A stretch of DNA of 64,000 nt from Girardinichthys multiradiatus (GCF_021462225.1 NC_061817.1:10587936-10651935); one strand, 5' to 3'; shown: positions 50,701 through 61,700, counted from the stretch's first letter. Notes: generated by a model from the sequence alone, not told the origin. A program made the numbers and translations.

Positions 50701-51011
50701 ATCTCCCAAAGACAACAGCCCCACCTCTATACCACAGTAGGAGAGGGGTAGGTGGGGGGGGTCCTGGAAAAGTGTGGAGTGGGTAGGAGGAGATGGTGAA
50801 GAGGAAGGGGTTGGAGGGTAGGTGGGGTGGGCGATTAGCGGGATCGGGAGCTGGGTTTGTTGTTTGGTTGGATTGGTCTCACCTGGTCTCACTCCCGCCA
50901 GCATTGGCAGTGGGTGGTGGGTGAACGCCATGCGGGGGGACCTCGTCTGGGAGGACAGGGCGCTGAAATCGAATTTCCCCAGCTTCTTATGAGAACCAGG
51001 CGATGAGAGTC
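30512..51011 (-). CDS. nfix: Nuclear factor I X-type, 3' part (five coding exons)
   Basis: NFI proteins are site-specific transcription factors that bind TTGGC-type palindromes as dimers. This part is the C-terminal, proline-rich regulatory half, about 185 residues. Exons 51011-50883, 44913-44738, 42590-42443, 35286-35195 and 30526-30512 join in frame with GT-AG introns. The X type is diagnosed by [70 protein letters not shown] and the end SWFL, which fit NFIX better than A, B or C as I recall them. The N-terminal DNA-binding exons are not in the window, so the preceding intron is over 13 kb. The gene converges on rad23a. Teleosts often have two nfix copies; which one this is cannot be told. 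Confidence 0.93.
30527..35194 (-). other. nfix last intron
   Basis: 4.7 kb. It contains an antisense Tc1 relic (about 32510-33490) and a 19-base poly(A) at 32190-32209. The long frame at 34474-35043 on the - strand is purine/pyrimidine-skewed intronic sequence, not a gene. Confidence 0.75.
32510..33490 (-). mobile_element. Tc1-like relic, coding strand -
   Basis: Terminal text TTTACAACCACAAACCTCAA with GTGACAGACCAACACAAAG near the left end, and TCTTTTGTAAGGCACCATTC at the right end. Internal ATGCTGCCACC and later text are reverse-complement transposase sequence. Full of stops. Confidence 0.7.
35195..35286 (-). CDS. nfix: nfix exon (92 bp)
   Basis: [20 protein letters not shown] then FLNIPQQTQ, the conserved penultimate NFI peptide. 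Acceptor GTTTCCGTAG, donor GTAAGA, phase 0 out. Skipping it (92 bp) would shift the frame of the last exon. Confidence 0.94.
35350..35560. repeat. Dispersed fish repeat, degenerate
   Basis: AATTCAATACAAGTTGGGAT through TTATTTATATGGAGCCAAG resembles the common teleost repeat that opens with AATTCAATTCAATTTTATTT and continues TATATAGCGCC. The similarity is from memory. Confidence 0.4.
36040..36312 (+). repeat. Dispersed repeat ending in GAGGTCTGCGCTCTCTGAGTGC-type motif
   Basis: The hallmark AGAGGTCTGCGCTCTCTGAG at 36280-36299 and the preceding CAGGATTCTTTATCATTGCC belong to a repeat I recall from many fish and invertebrate genomes. The class is uncertain. Degenerate. Confidence 0.45.
36610..36778. 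repeat. Small DNA-transposon fragment with CTACCCACCTCTG end
   Basis: Repeated TTTACTTGAGTAC-like words and the terminus CTACCCACCTCTG at 36764-36776 recall short hAT-type repeats of fishes. The other end is unclear. Confidence 0.35.
37125..37210 (+). repeat. Dispersed repeat with GGGTGACCAGACGTCCC start
   Basis: GTAGGGTGACCAGACGTCCC is the start of a repeat I recall from several vertebrates. The remainder is too diverged to bound, and the far end is not found. Confidence 0.35.
38318..38603. repeat. Foldback structure: 101-bp arms around a 38-bp palindrome
   Basis: The left arm 38318-38418 and right arm 38503-38603 are reverse complements with only a couple of mismatches. Between them, 38461-38498 is a perfect 38-bp palindrome (centre CAGTAGCTACTG). 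A weaker match continues outside the arms (AATGAAA on one side, TTTCATT on the other). No terminal motif, coding sequence or clear target duplication is seen. It may be a foldback transposon, a replication-slip inversion or an assembly artefact. Confidence 0.9.
38461..38498. repeat. Perfect 38-bp palindrome
   Basis: Begins GTTATTATTTACCCAGTAG and is its own reverse complement with no spacer. It is nested in the loop of the larger inverted repeat. Confidence 0.95.
42443..42590 (-). CDS. nfix: nfix exon (148 bp)
   Basis: [20 protein letters not shown] then [14 protein letters not shown] and a serine/proline-rich end. Proline-rich activation region. Acceptor GTTGTCCGCAG, donor GTAAGT after one base of a split serine codon. 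Confidence 0.95.
42591..44737 (-). other. nfix intron between the 176-bp and 148-bp exons
   Basis: 2.1 kb, with a sense Tc1 relic filling about 43350-44420. Otherwise unassigned. Confidence 0.75.
43350..44420 (+). mobile_element. Tc1-like relic, coding strand +
   Basis: Text at 43940-44000 (GAAACATGGTGGTGGCAGC) and 44085-44200 (GACAACAACCCTAAACATAC, CCAGACCTAAATCCAACTG) corresponds to the GGGS, QDNNPKH and PDLNPTEN parts of a Tc1 transposase, with frameshifts. The right end is CTTTTGGAAGGCTC. Inactive. Confidence 0.75.
44738..44913 (-). CDS. nfix: nfix exon (176 bp)
   Basis: [20 protein letters not shown] then [15 protein letters not shown] and [17 protein letters not shown]. The histidine run and DGSGQ are NFIX hallmarks. 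Acceptor TGTGTTTGCAG, donor GTAAGG, phase 0 out. Confidence 0.95.
45811..45996 (-). repeat. tRNA-derived SINE (A-tailed)
   Basis: Read on the - strand, it starts with a tRNA-like promoter: an A box around GATGGTGTAGGTGTTAAGCG and a B box around GGGTTCGAC. It ends in AAATAAATAAAGGCC and a poly(A) tail (poly(T) 45811-45825 on +). This is a common layout for percomorph SINEs. Confidence 0.7.
47263..47360. mobile_element. Tc1 terminal fragment
   Basis: CAGTGGCTTTGAAAATGTTC after TA at 47261-47262, then TTCACAACCC, the end of an old Tc1 family. It is cut off by the SINE. Confidence 0.45.
47361..47720 (-). repeat. tRNA-derived SINE with intact promoter
   Basis: On the - strand the head carries an A box TGGCGCAGTTGGTAGCA and a B box GGTTTGATTCC spaced as in a tRNA. 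The body matches 14269-14560. The 3' end runs into a TGAC/TCAG short tandem repeat at 47361-47374. The promoter boxes are close to consensus, so it could still be transcribed by RNA polymerase III. Confidence 0.8.
47742..47792. repeat. TA microsatellite
   Basis: Nearly pure AT dinucleotides directly beside the tRNA head of the SINE. Confidence 0.9.
49568..50417. mobile_element. Rearranged Tc1-like relic with opposed halves
   Basis: The ends CAGTACCTTG after TA (49566-49567) and CAAGGCAATG before TA (50418-50419) are inverted. The first half reads as transposase sense (GCAGCATTATGGTC near 49780). The second half, around 50218 (GATGCTGCCACCACCATGC), reads antisense. Both pieces come from the same region of the transposase, so the element is a composite or an internal inversion duplicate. 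Confidence 0.55.
50883..51011 (-). CDS. nfix: nfix exon (129 bp), first recognised in the window
   Basis: Codes [20 protein letters not shown] and on to [16 protein letters not shown], with a split glycine codon on each side (phase 1 in, 1 out). Acceptor CCCCTTTTTGCCAG, donor GTGAGA. In mammals this exon is subject to alternative splicing, and its 129-bp length keeps the frame if skipped. Confidence 0.92.
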
Positions 51012-51599
51012 CTGGCAAAAAGGGGATCAACAGAATGGCAGAACAGAGACGAGGTTTTAATCAAACATGGCTGCTTTTCTTACTTCGACTCTACTCAATA
51101 AAATCAAAAAAAGCAAAAAAGAAAAATCAAGTATTTGATCAGATTTGTTCAATTTGATTAAAAGAATCAAATGATTACGACTGCAATCAATGGATTAATT
51201 GATTGACTCATTTCTTCAGTGATTCGAATGTCTATCTTAATACACACAGGGGTTCCTTTAGTTTTTTTTTGTCCATTCATGTACAGTCAGTGGACTGTCC
51301 CAGACCTAGGAGGGGTTGAGGGTCCAGTCATAGGGCATGTTTTCAAGCAGCAGTGGTTCAGCGTGAGAGAAGGTGACTGGAGAAAGGCAACAAAAGGTGT
51401 GGGTTGGGGTGGGGTGAGGGGTATGAAGAGGCCAGGGGCTTAGCTTCAGGATAGAGGAGAGCTGGAAAATTCTATGGCAATCCAAGTATGCACACCGATG
51501 AATGTATTCATAACACAATATCTACTATGTAGGGTAATTTCTATACGTTCAAGGCTATTTTTTATTAAAACAGCTTACCAATACAGTGTTTTGGATAAT

Positions 51600-52525
51600 C
51601 ATGCACACTTCCTGGAACTTTTTCAAATGTCTTCATTTTACAACTACAAATTTTTGTGTTTTCTATTAAGATTTGAAGTGACAGACCAACACAAAGTAGT
51701 GCATAATTGTTAAGTGAAAGGAAAATCCTATCCGATTTTCAAAGAAGAATACAGAAATACATATAACCTGAAAAATGTTTGCATTTGTATTCAGGCCCCC
51801 CGAGTCAATACTATGTAAAACCTGCGTTGGCCACAATTATAGCTGTAAGTCTTTTGGGGTAGATCTCTACCAGCTTTGCTCATCTGGAAACTGAAATTTT
51901 AGCCCATTCTTAAGCTCAATCAGACTGGGTGAAGGTTGTTGGTGAAGATCTATTTTTAAGTATTGCCACCGATTGACAACTGGATTTTAGGCCACTCTAA
52001 CACATAAATATGCTTTGATCCAAATTATTCCAATGTAGCTCTGGCTGTGTGTTTAGAGTGGTTTTCCTGGTGGAAGGTGAACCTCTGCCACAGTTGAAAT
52101 TTTTGAAGGCTACACATATTTTCATTCTTGATTACCCTGAATTTATCTCCATCCAAACATTAACCCTAACCATCTTCTCTGTCCGTGCTGAAGAAGAGCA
52201 CCCCCATAGTATGATGCAGCCTGCACCGTATTTCACAATGTGGGTGAATGTGGATGGTGTGTTTAGGCTTTTTTTTTTTTTATTCAGTGACTTTTATTTA
52301 AAGGTATCAGAATAAAGGGCTGGGGTTGGGGGGCTGACCATAAATGTACTTTACATTTTCTGGTTTTTACTTGTAAAAAGCTATGAAAACCATGTATCAT
52401 GACCTCACAATTCTGGCCTATTTTGTGTTGATCTGCCACATAAAATCATAATAAAATATTTTCAAGTTGGTACTACAAAAAATGGGGAAAAGTTAAGTAG
52501 ATGTGGATCTTTTTGCAAGGCACTC
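51600..52525 (-). mobile_element. Tc1-like relic, coding strand -
   Basis: GTGACAGACCAACACAAAGT near 51669 and TTTTGCAAGGCACTCC at the right end are terminal motifs. The internal segment 51980-52240 (CACTCTAACACATAAATATG, TATGATGCAGCCTGCACCG) is antisense transposase. Many stops. Confidence 0.7.
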
Positions 52526-52881
52526 CAAAGCCCAGTGCTCTCAGCGTTGCCACAGAGAGCCTCAGGAACTCAGTCAACAAACATGCCAACCAGCCAACTC
52601 ACTACACTTTAGAAATGAATGGGATCTTAAATGGCCTCATATCTGGGGCAGACTGTGTTTTCTGTCTGGTGCCAGAACAACCTGTGCCGCTACATATAGC
52701 TGCTGAGGAGCCTGCCAAAACAAACACAGACAGGTCCTCTGATGCAGCTCTGACTGTCAGGCATTTTGTGCAGCAGCCTGAAGACATGTAGTGTGTCATT
52801 AAAAGTGCTTCAGCTCCTTCTTTTAAGTCATCCTCTGCTGCACACCTACACACTCATTCAGTCACACACACACACACTCAC

Positions 52882-52938
52882 CACTCCAGTGGAGTGGCGA
52901 GCACAAGGCATGCTGCCAGTTAACGCGTCGTGGGAGAA
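52882..52938 (-). other. Possible 57-bp cassette exon of nfix
   Basis: A pyrimidine tract ending TTTTTCTTCAG is followed by 57 bases and a strong donor GTGAGT. The frame needed to join the next nfix exon (phase 1 on both sides) is open and reads LPRRVNWQHALCSPLHWS. The peptide matches no NFI sequence I know, so it may be a chance exon-like stretch. Confidence 0.2.
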
Positions 52939-54805
52939 CTGAAGAAAAATGGAAGAAGTTAAGCGAAAGATGATCAGTGATGGTCGGCACACGTAGATAA
53001 ACACATTAATGTGTCCTCCTGTGTCCATAAATGTCAGAAAGGTTAAAGGGCTGTGTAAAATATATTTATATATATATATATATGTAAAGAAAATTGGCTC
53101 ACTGGCAGACCAGAAACATGGCTATAAGTTTGAGGTTCTCTTCTGTGATGAAGGGCTGGTGTGGTGCTTGGTAAGGGAATTCATTTTGATGTATGACAAA
53201 CCAAGGGCACAATTTAGACTTTCTGGGTTTAAGAGAGAGCTCCAAATGGTGCATTTTGAACCACAATGTTTAATATATGCTGTTATAAAAGTATGAATCA
53301 AGAGTAATGCACTTAACAGGGAACTTTTAGGAAAATACAGAAACGTGCATCAGCTCAGACAAAGAGCTAATTTAACCGTTAAAATATACTGAGCTCATGT
53401 TTTTTTTTTCTTTTTTGTTTTTGCTTGCTTCAAATTCAGTTGAGAGAATATAGTGATAAACAACAGTGGTAAGAGCCTAGAGGCCCATAAACTACTAAAG
53501 GGCACAATATTCACACATATAAAAACAAACAAGAGTCAAATAAAGACGTGGGCAACTCCAACATGGCCCAAAGAGATGTGGAAATAGACTTTACAAGCGA
53601 AGCATATAAAGTCTAACAGCAGATTTCTGAAAAACTTGAGCTTTTTTAATGCTACGCTGGGAAATGTTTATCACTGTTTACCCGGGGTGTTCGTATGCAG
53701 TGCGGGTGCAGCTGTTCTTGTGTGGGCACCAACAAGTATAGAAAAAGGTGGCCGCTAGCACTTATGTTTGGCCACGCGGTTATCTCCACATGTAGGAGGG
53801 AGGTGCAGACACAGTTAATGCATCTTATTCACTGGTAGCATGATAAGAAAAAAAAGTGTGATCAGACCTACACACAAAATAACAAAAAATAAGGTGACAT
53901 CCATCTGGTTAGAATGTTTTATTTTGGTCAGTGTCATATTAACACGTTATATAACAAATAGTGGGACGATAGTGTGATGATAACTTTTAAAAAGCAACGG
54001 GTAAAGGGAAATGTGGGAATCCAAGTTTGCAAGAGTAGGAAAAACAAGTTCACTATATTGTTAAAAATAATTCCAAACTTTAATCAAGACTAGAATTCTG
54101 GTCAATGGTTTGCATATGCCATCCATGTGTCATGAATTAGGGGATTTTTAATGATGCAACTGTTCTTTTTCTTGGTTGGAATGATAATATAATATACGCT
54201 AAACTAAGATTTGGAGGAGCTATCCGGCCTCTGGCCTCTTAGTGGGGGTGTATGTACATATTTAAGGGTGTATGTCTTGAATTGACCCTCTGCGATAAGA
54301 GAAAATCCATAGTAAATTAAAATTTGTGCCCCAAATAATTTATTACTTCTAACCCCTGAAGTTGTATAATCAATCCACTCAGGAAAAAAATGGTTCTATG
54401 ATTAGGTAAATGTCATTTTCTTAGCAGCACTATATGTAACTACAAATTGATTTTTGGTGTATGTTAATGTATCCAAAACCCAAAAGTATTGTAAGCAAAG
54501 TTGTCTGTTTTACTCAATCTATGCATATGTTACATAAAGGTGCTCATCATGAAAACAAACTGGACGAACTAATTCTATCCTGAAAACTGCTCTGGAGCCT
54601 CTGCAGCTGAATTTGCGAAAGGAATATTAAAGAAGATGTCGAGTATTCAACCTCTGCCAGTGATGGAGCATCATGGATCTGGAAATGTTGACAATGTTTT
54701 GGAAATCTAAGAGGTGAGGTAAGGATCTCAGCTATTTAGGGAATATACAAGACGACTGCTGGTTTAGTAAGGCTAACCATGCTAATTGTGCTAATTACTC
54801 ATTTA

Positions 54806-55912
54806 CAGTATCTCACAAAAGTGAGTACACCCCTCACATTTTTACCTCCTTTTTATAGTCATTGTACAGCTTACATAACTGTATACATTTGGTGTCCTCT
54901 AACACCCATTAGAATCTAAACCACTGGCAACAAAAGTGGAGTCATGCTTGGCCAGTCCAGCACCTTCATCCTCAGTTTCTGTAACAAGGCAGTGATCATC
55001 TTGGAGTTCGTTTGGGGTCGTTATCATGTTGGAATACAGCCCTGCGGCCCAGTTTCCAAAGGGAGGGGATCATGCTCTGCCTCAGTATGTCACAGTACAT
55101 GTTGGCATTCATAGTTTCCTCAGTTAACTGTAGCTACCCACAGCCAGAAGCACTCATGCAGCCCCAAACCATGACCATCCCATCACTATGCTTGACTGGA
55201 AGCAAGACACACGTGTCTTTGTACTCCTCACCTGGTTGCCGCCACAACACGCTTAACACCATCTGAACCAAATAGATTTATCTTGGTCTCATCAGACCAC
55301 AGGAAATGGTTCCAGTAATCCATGTCCTTAGTGTGCTTGCCTTCAGCAAACTGCTTGTAGGCTTTCTTGTTCCTCCTGGGACAAAATCTTTGCAGACCAA
55401 TTTGATGCAGTGTGTGGTGTATGGTCTGAGCACTGACAGGATGACCCACCGCCCCTTCAACCTCTGCAGCAATGATGGCAGCACTCATACGTCTATTTTG
55501 AAAAAAACAGGTTGTTGACAATTTTCTAGCCTAGGCCATCTTTATTTAGAGCAACAGTTCTTTTCCCTTAAATCCTCTGAGTTCTTTGCCTTGAGGTGCC
55601 AGGTCGAACTTCAAGTGAACTACCAGTTTGAGAGCGTGTGAGAACGAAAAACACCAAATTTAACACATCTCCTCCCCATCCACACCTGAGACCTTGTAAC
55701 GCTAACAAGTCACAAGAAGGTACAATTTAGACATTTTAACTCAAGGGTGTACTCACTTTTGTTGCCAGAGGTTTACACATTAATGGCTATGCTTTTATTT
55801 ATTTTGAGGAGATGGCAAATTTAAGTGTAGTATCTTTAGTGTTGTCCTATGAAAAGATATAATAAAATATTTACAAAAATGTCAGGGGTGTACTCACTTT
55901 TGTGAGATACTG
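54806..55912 (-). mobile_element. Tc1-like element with intact ends, transposase broken
   Basis: TA duplications at 54804-54805 and 55913-55914 flank ends CAGTATCTCACAAAAGTGAG and its inverse. On the - strand, 55521-55228 codes the DNA-binding helices (RRMSAAIIAAEVEGAVG) and the first aspartate block FLWSDETKINLFGSDG. Further on, out of frame, are VMVWGCMSASG and FQHDNDPK with the second aspartate (about 55010-55025). The part that should hold the catalytic glutamate is deleted. 1107 bp, non-autonomous, but its ends could be mobilised. Confidence 0.85.
55228..55521 (-). pseudogene. Tc1 transposase fragment
   Basis: 97-residue open part of the transposase of the 54806-55912 element. Second helix-turn-helix, GLQRFCPRRNKKAYKQFAEG linker and the first catalytic aspartate. 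Stops and a frameshift follow. Confidence 0.8.
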
Positions 55913-57480
55913 TAAGATGCATAACAGTCTAAAATGTCAAATCCATTACCATTTAGTCATTCTGCTGTTTATGATGTAATGTCACATCATAAATTAATAA
56001 TGGCCACTCGTGGGAGAACGGGTCTGAAAATGTATCCTGTTCTAATTTCTGCTCATGTTATATAATTATAATTTATTATATAATTATAATTTGGAAAAAG
56101 AATTTGGAAATTGCCAGGATTGGTATAGGCAGGTCAAAGTAAAAAAACACAAACAAACTGGAGATTGAAGATCTAAAGCTCCACAACCCCTTATATCTAT
56201 CAGTAAACAAGACACACATCTGATTTTATGTTTTGTGCATCATTGACACAAATCAGTATTTATCTGTTTCTTTTAAAGAACATGGCTATCTTCATTACAG
56301 TTTATTGCAAACGCTCTTCTCTGCTGTTTAATGCATTCTGGATGTAAAAGTATGTAAACTAATGATGTAAAAGTGATGCCATCAGAGTTGGCTGGTCTTG
56401 GATTTGAGACATGAAAAAAAGGCTTCTTCTCTAACTGGAGGAGTGAGGATTATACTGTTGCATCATGGGAAATGTAAGGTACAGTGTTTTATGCAGCTCA
56501 GGCCAAACCAGACATCCTAAATACTGGAGGAATATGCTATAACTCTAACTTTCTTTCAAACAACCATCATCACACAGAATCATGCAAAAATGAAAAGTTT
56601 CCAGATGCATCTAGTGGATTTCATCAAACAAATAGAAAAACTAAATCCCACGCACCCAACAGAATTGCCCGAGGTTTCCGCATGCCAGTGCCAATTATAA
56701 GCCTATTATTCATAAATAACTTTAAATTATACATACCGTTTTTAGACCCTGTGATATCTCCTAATTAGTCACTATGTCAAAATATCTGGTGGTATATCAG
56801 CGAGGAACAGCAAATGAGGCCCAGATGCCCAGTGAAAGCTTTGTCTAATAAAGCTAATAGAAGTTACTCTGATCTCTCTCCTCTTATAGTGTGTACGTTA
56901 CAGTGTCTTTGCACACATACAAAACAGTTGTTTGTTCTTCATTATTTCTGTGTCCTGCTCCTGGCACGCTGCACAGGCAGCCTGGCAGCCAATTGCTCCC
57001 ATGACCCTGCAGTCTTGCCACGCTAACAAGCTAGCGACCACCCAAACCGCCACTGAACTGGAAGGCTAGCGCGCGCACACAGACACAGATTTATAAAACA
57101 GCGAAACAAATAGCTTGTGTAGTCATCCAGGTGCATAAAAACAACAGCGTGTGTTGGATAGCCACCATTCTTTAACTGAAGGGCACACATTGGTAGCAGG
57201 CATACACACTATAGGATAACAGTACAGTCGTAAAAAACATCACGTTCTCTGCAAAAAAAACAACATATTTGCTTCAACTCAATATCACAAATACATGGGA
57301 AACCTGACCCACTCCTTCTTTACCCAAATGTTCGTTTTCATACCACAGATCAGCAAGAGCGAGCAGGCAGAAGGAGAAGCAGAGCAGAGCTGAGCAGGAC
57401 ACAACAGACTTAATGATGAATTACATGATCACCTGCTATGCCTCAGAGCTTTTCATTCAGGTAAAGATTCACTTCTGGAG

Positions 57481-57514
57481 CAGGCAGAGGCAGAGGCAGA
57501 GGCAGAGGCAGAGG
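57481..57514. repeat. GAGGCA hexanucleotide tandem repeat
   Basis: About five and a half copies of GGCAGA. The serine/alanine or leucine/proline repeats in the translated frames on the - strand derive from it and are not evidence of a gene. Confidence 0.9.
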
Positions 57515-58049
57515 CCCTCCCCTTCCCTCCTCTAGTCCTCCTCCCCTCTTCTGCTTTTCCACATCTCTCACTCCCAACACCACCACCACCATCTCCAGAA
57601 CAGATGTCTGCTGTAACCCAGTAGCTCCCTTTGCTGTAGACACATGGAGGTGCCATCTGGACCGGAACGCTGTTCCTCTCCAGACTGGGTGGGGGGAGGT
57701 TGGGGGTGTTTATATGTGTGTGAGAATGTAAATCAGTTAAAGAGCTCTAATGTAATTTTTCAGTGTGTGCATGTGCGTGCGTGTCTGTGTGACATTTGTG
57801 AGAGTGTGTGTTAGTGAGTAAACATGGCTTGGAGACAGAAGGCTCCTTGTGCACTGATGACACACCTGAGTACCTTCGGTTTGGTTTGTTTGAATCTTAT
57901 GTTGTTTTTTTGCCGTGCTGCCTATCCCAGACAGATGAGCCAGGCCTAGGGCAGGTGGCTGCAGCCCTCAACAGCTCTGTCTAAACAACCAGCTGGATAA
58001 GGTGCTGCAGAAACCTCATTCACATCCTCCCTACCTTTCTGACGCCTCT

Positions 58050-59195
58050 TACTGAGCACTTGAGCTTTTTCACATTTTCTCAGGTTGCAACCACAAACTT
58101 AAGTGTAGCTTTATGTTTTACTTTATGTGCATTTTTGATAGGCCCCTTTTACTCAAACACCCCTGAATAAAATCCAGTGCACCAAACTGCCTTCAGTCTT
58201 AGTGAATAGAGTCCACCTCTGTGTAATTTAATTTCAGTATCAATCCAGCTGTTCTCTGAAGGCCTCAGAAGTTGATTAGAGAACATTAGTTTAATTAAGC
58301 AGCGTCATGAAGACCAAGGAACACAGCAGATAGGCCAGCGAGAAAGTTCTGGAGATGTTTCAAGCAGAGTTAGTTTTTAAAATAATATTCCTTACTTTAA
58401 AAAACCCTCAGAGAGATCTGTTCAATCCATCATCTAAAAATGACAAAAAGATGTCAAAACTGCAAACCTAACAAGACCTGTCACCTAAACTGAAAGGCCA
58501 GACAAGGAGAGCATTAATCAGAGAAGCAGCCAAGAGGCCTATGGTGACCTTGGAGGAGCTGCAGAGATCCACACGGGTGAACCTGTTGATGGGACAACTG
58601 TTAGTCATGCGCTTCACAAATCTGGTAACAGTAGAAAGAAGAAAACTGTTGTTGAAAGAAAGACATGAGAAGTCCTGCTTGCAGTTCATTTGAGACCAAA
58701 ATAAAACCTTTCAATCTACAAAACCCGATATGTGACAGAAAACTAACAGCGCACATTAATCTGAATCAACCATTGCCACGATGAAACACTGAGGTGGCTG
58801 CATCCTGCTGTGGGGAGGCTTTATGTAGCTGCAACAAGAGAGCCGGTGAGAGACGATGGGAAGATGGATGAAGCTAAAACCTGAGACTAGGACAGAGGTT
58901 CACCTTCCAGCAGGACAACCCTAAACACAGCCAGAGATACATGGTGATGCTTTAGATCAAAACATATTAATGTGTTGGAATGAGTCAGTCAAAGAATAGT
59001 CAAGAATCCAAATTCAGAATCTGTGGCAAGACTTGATTTTCAGAGATGTTCTCCATCCAACCTGAATGAGCTTGAGCTATTTTGTTAAGAACCAAAATAT
59101 GTCATGTAAAATCCTTACAAAACACATTGAAATTGTGGTTGTAAAGTGACTAAATGTGAAAAAGCTTTAGGTGAATGAAAACTTGCAGAACACTG
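58050..59195 (+). mobile_element. Tc1-like relic, coding strand +
   Basis: The left end has TTTCACATTTTCTCAGGTTG and the right end ACTTGCAGAACACTG before TA. Internal GATGAAACACTGAGGTGGC and CCAGCAGGACAACCCTAAAC correspond to the GGS and QDNPKH parts of the transposase. Frameshifted. Similar to 43350-44420 along most of its length. Confidence 0.75.
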
Positions 59196-61426
59196 TATTT
59201 ACATGTTCTTTAATTTCCTCAAATAAAAAAAACTAAACCACTTTGTCCAATGGCTTTGGGTGCTTTAGATCACAAACATGTGGTGTCATAACAATGTGCT
59301 CTTTGGTCATATTAAAACAAATACCAATAAAATAAAGTTTGCATAAGCATCAGAGCACTCACATATGTTTTATATTGGCTGGAGATACATGCATCCAGCT
59401 ACACATTTGATTTCTAATCCAGCATCACAGCTACATCTTTGAGGCAAACAGGTGGTGGAAGTCATGGAGCTACTGGGCTACCAGAAGACTGACTTTGGTG
59501 AACCCACAATGGACAGCAGCAGACATCTGGTAGAAACACAACCCCACCCAGCAGCATCAGAGCCAGAGAACAGGACGCGTAAAAGAAGGGAGCGGAGAGA
59601 AAGAGGAAGAGGAGCAGAAAATAGAAGGGAAAGGAAAAGACAGATGAAAGAACGCAGCAGGGCTCTGAGAGCTCACAGAAAAGGCAAACAGACGGAGATG
59701 CACACACAAGCTGAGGGTGGTGTGAGCGGAAGGAGAGCAACTTATACATGTACACAGTAGAGTGTTTAATGTTGTTCTAACCATGGTAAGGAAACTGCAC
59801 TCCATCGCTCTCATGCTTAATCTTCCTCTCCTGCACACTGGCCAAATGGTGCTGCACTGAAAGGCCAAACAGGGGAGAAGGTAAGAGTTAACAATGGCAG
59901 AAGTGAGGAGAGATCATGATAGAGACACAGAGAGAGGTGGAAAGAAACAGAGAGAAACAGGGCTGGTTAAATAATTAGCAATATGGGATTTAATGCCATA
60001 GAGTGCAGCAAACGTTTATAAAATAGTTACATCATGACTGCTAGCAGTATCAAAAAGGAAGCATATAAGAGGGAGTTTCCTTAAGCAAATCCCTTAAGTC
60101 AAATACTACACCAATGAAGTCACATTGCAAATACATTTCATTAGATAGCCATCATAACGGTTAACAGTGCTGTAAGAAAAAGGAGTGAGAGGTTAGAGTT
60201 TCGCAAGAAAATGGATAGTTAAACTGGTATTGCTTTGCTGGGATGCTGAACATAGGAGATGGTTATGAGTGGTGAGATTCAGAGGGCATTTGGAATATTG
60301 TGATAGAGTTGATGCGGAAGTAAGAATAAAGGAATAAAGTTGGCTGAGGTTAAATAAAAGACTACCTAAAATGGATAACAATTTAATCTGTGTCATATAT
60401 GTTTTTAGATGATACAGAACATTCTATTTCTATTCTAGATTTTAGGATAAGACGTTTAAACTGAGAACATCTCTTGAAGTACAAGATGGACAAATCTGGC
60501 TGATTGGAAATATTTTTGTTTGTGAAAAGAACTGACAGGCTTGATGTGGAAACTATAGCAGCAAGCTAACCCCCCCGATTAAGGAAACATTGTTCTAAAA
60601 CTAAGAGTGACCACCATGACCTGGCCACCTGAGCAAAAACCAGCACTCATTAACCAGCTATTATCTGCCTGAGATCCTCATGAAAGAAGAGAACCGCAAA
60701 AAGGTAAATTAGGTACTAGATATACTACCAGTAAATACAGCAGGGGTTTATTCTAGAAATTTGCTGATGTCTTTGTATCAAAATCCAAATAATAAATATT
60801 ACAGATAACGTAGTTATAACTTTAATACCTAATATATGTTTTTGCCATAATAGGAATAATTTGTTGCTTTTCTATAATAATCATGAAATAGAATTTATTT
60901 TAAATGTTTTCATGAAACCATCCAATTTTTACTCAATGTTATCATACTGTAAAAATCTCAGACCAGCCCATGCTTAATCCTGACAATGACAATATTGTGT
61001 AATAAACATCTTAGAGTAGAAGAAGTATTAAATTAAGGAAAACCAGGTATGAACAGCCTTGTCAGCTTTGCCTAGTTAGCTCTTCTAGCACATCTAACTT
61101 TGACGTTCTGTCTCATTTGATGTTGTCAACGTAAATGTTGTTAGCTTAGCATGACAGAATAAATTAGAAAACAAAATATAGCTTGGTTGTGACAAGAATA
61201 TGCTTATAATTTTGTTTGTTACTGAAATCATAACATCTAACAATTATTTTGCATCTCATGTATGTTGACCAGAGAAAATGTTGCGTTCTATTTTAGACTA
61301 GTTGTTTCACATTACTTTGTCATGGACATATTTTGGGGTACAATATCTAGCACAATGGGAGTAGATATTTACATGAAAGAGAACATGCCGATTTTGTGGC
61401 CTAGCGTTAGTTCTGCCGTATACAAC

Positions 61427-61700
61427 GGTGTGAAAAACTATTTGCTCCCAACATGTTTCTACTGCTTTTTGCATGACTTACTTAAATATTTCATAAACAG
61501 CTGTTAAATGGGTATTTGATTTATTAAAGTAGAAACAGCTATCCAAATGACCCCTATGCGAAAAGTGATTGCCTCAACCTTAACAACTGATCCTTCCACC
61601 CTTGGCAGCAATAACTACCGTCAGGAATTTGCAATTAGCAGCATTTAATCTTTTACATTGCTGTGGATAATTTTTAGCACACCCCTCCTTGCAGAATTTT
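61427..61700 (-). mobile_element. Tc1-like terminal fragment
   Basis: CGGTGTGAAAAACTATTTGC followed by TTTCTACTGCTTTTTGCATG is the end of another fish Tc1 family. CTTGGCAGCAATAACTACC at 61602-61620 is its internal text. Truncated where the young Tc1 copy 2 flank begins. Confidence 0.55.

Larger units (their letters stand above)
44914..50882 (-). other. nfix intron between the 129-bp and 176-bp exons
   Basis: 6.0 kb. It holds two SINEs (45811-45996 and 47361-47720), Tc1 pieces (47263-47360 and 49568-50417) and a TA microsatellite. No further exon recognised. Confidence 0.75.

Noticed and set aside
50620..51030. 136-codon - strand frame taken as one coding unit
   Set aside because: Only 51011-50883 is exon. 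The rest runs through the GTGAGA donor into proline-coding simple sequence of the intron.
57443..57656. Frames with serine/alanine or leucine/proline repeats on the - strand
   Set aside because: These are translations of the GAGGCA tandem repeat. Considered as an nfix exon, but no NFI motif is present.
59452..59760. 102-codon basic frame on the + strand (Arg/Glu/Lys-rich)
   Set aside because: The composition follows a GA-rich stretch. No family was recognised and there is no promoter or splice context; most likely fortuitous.
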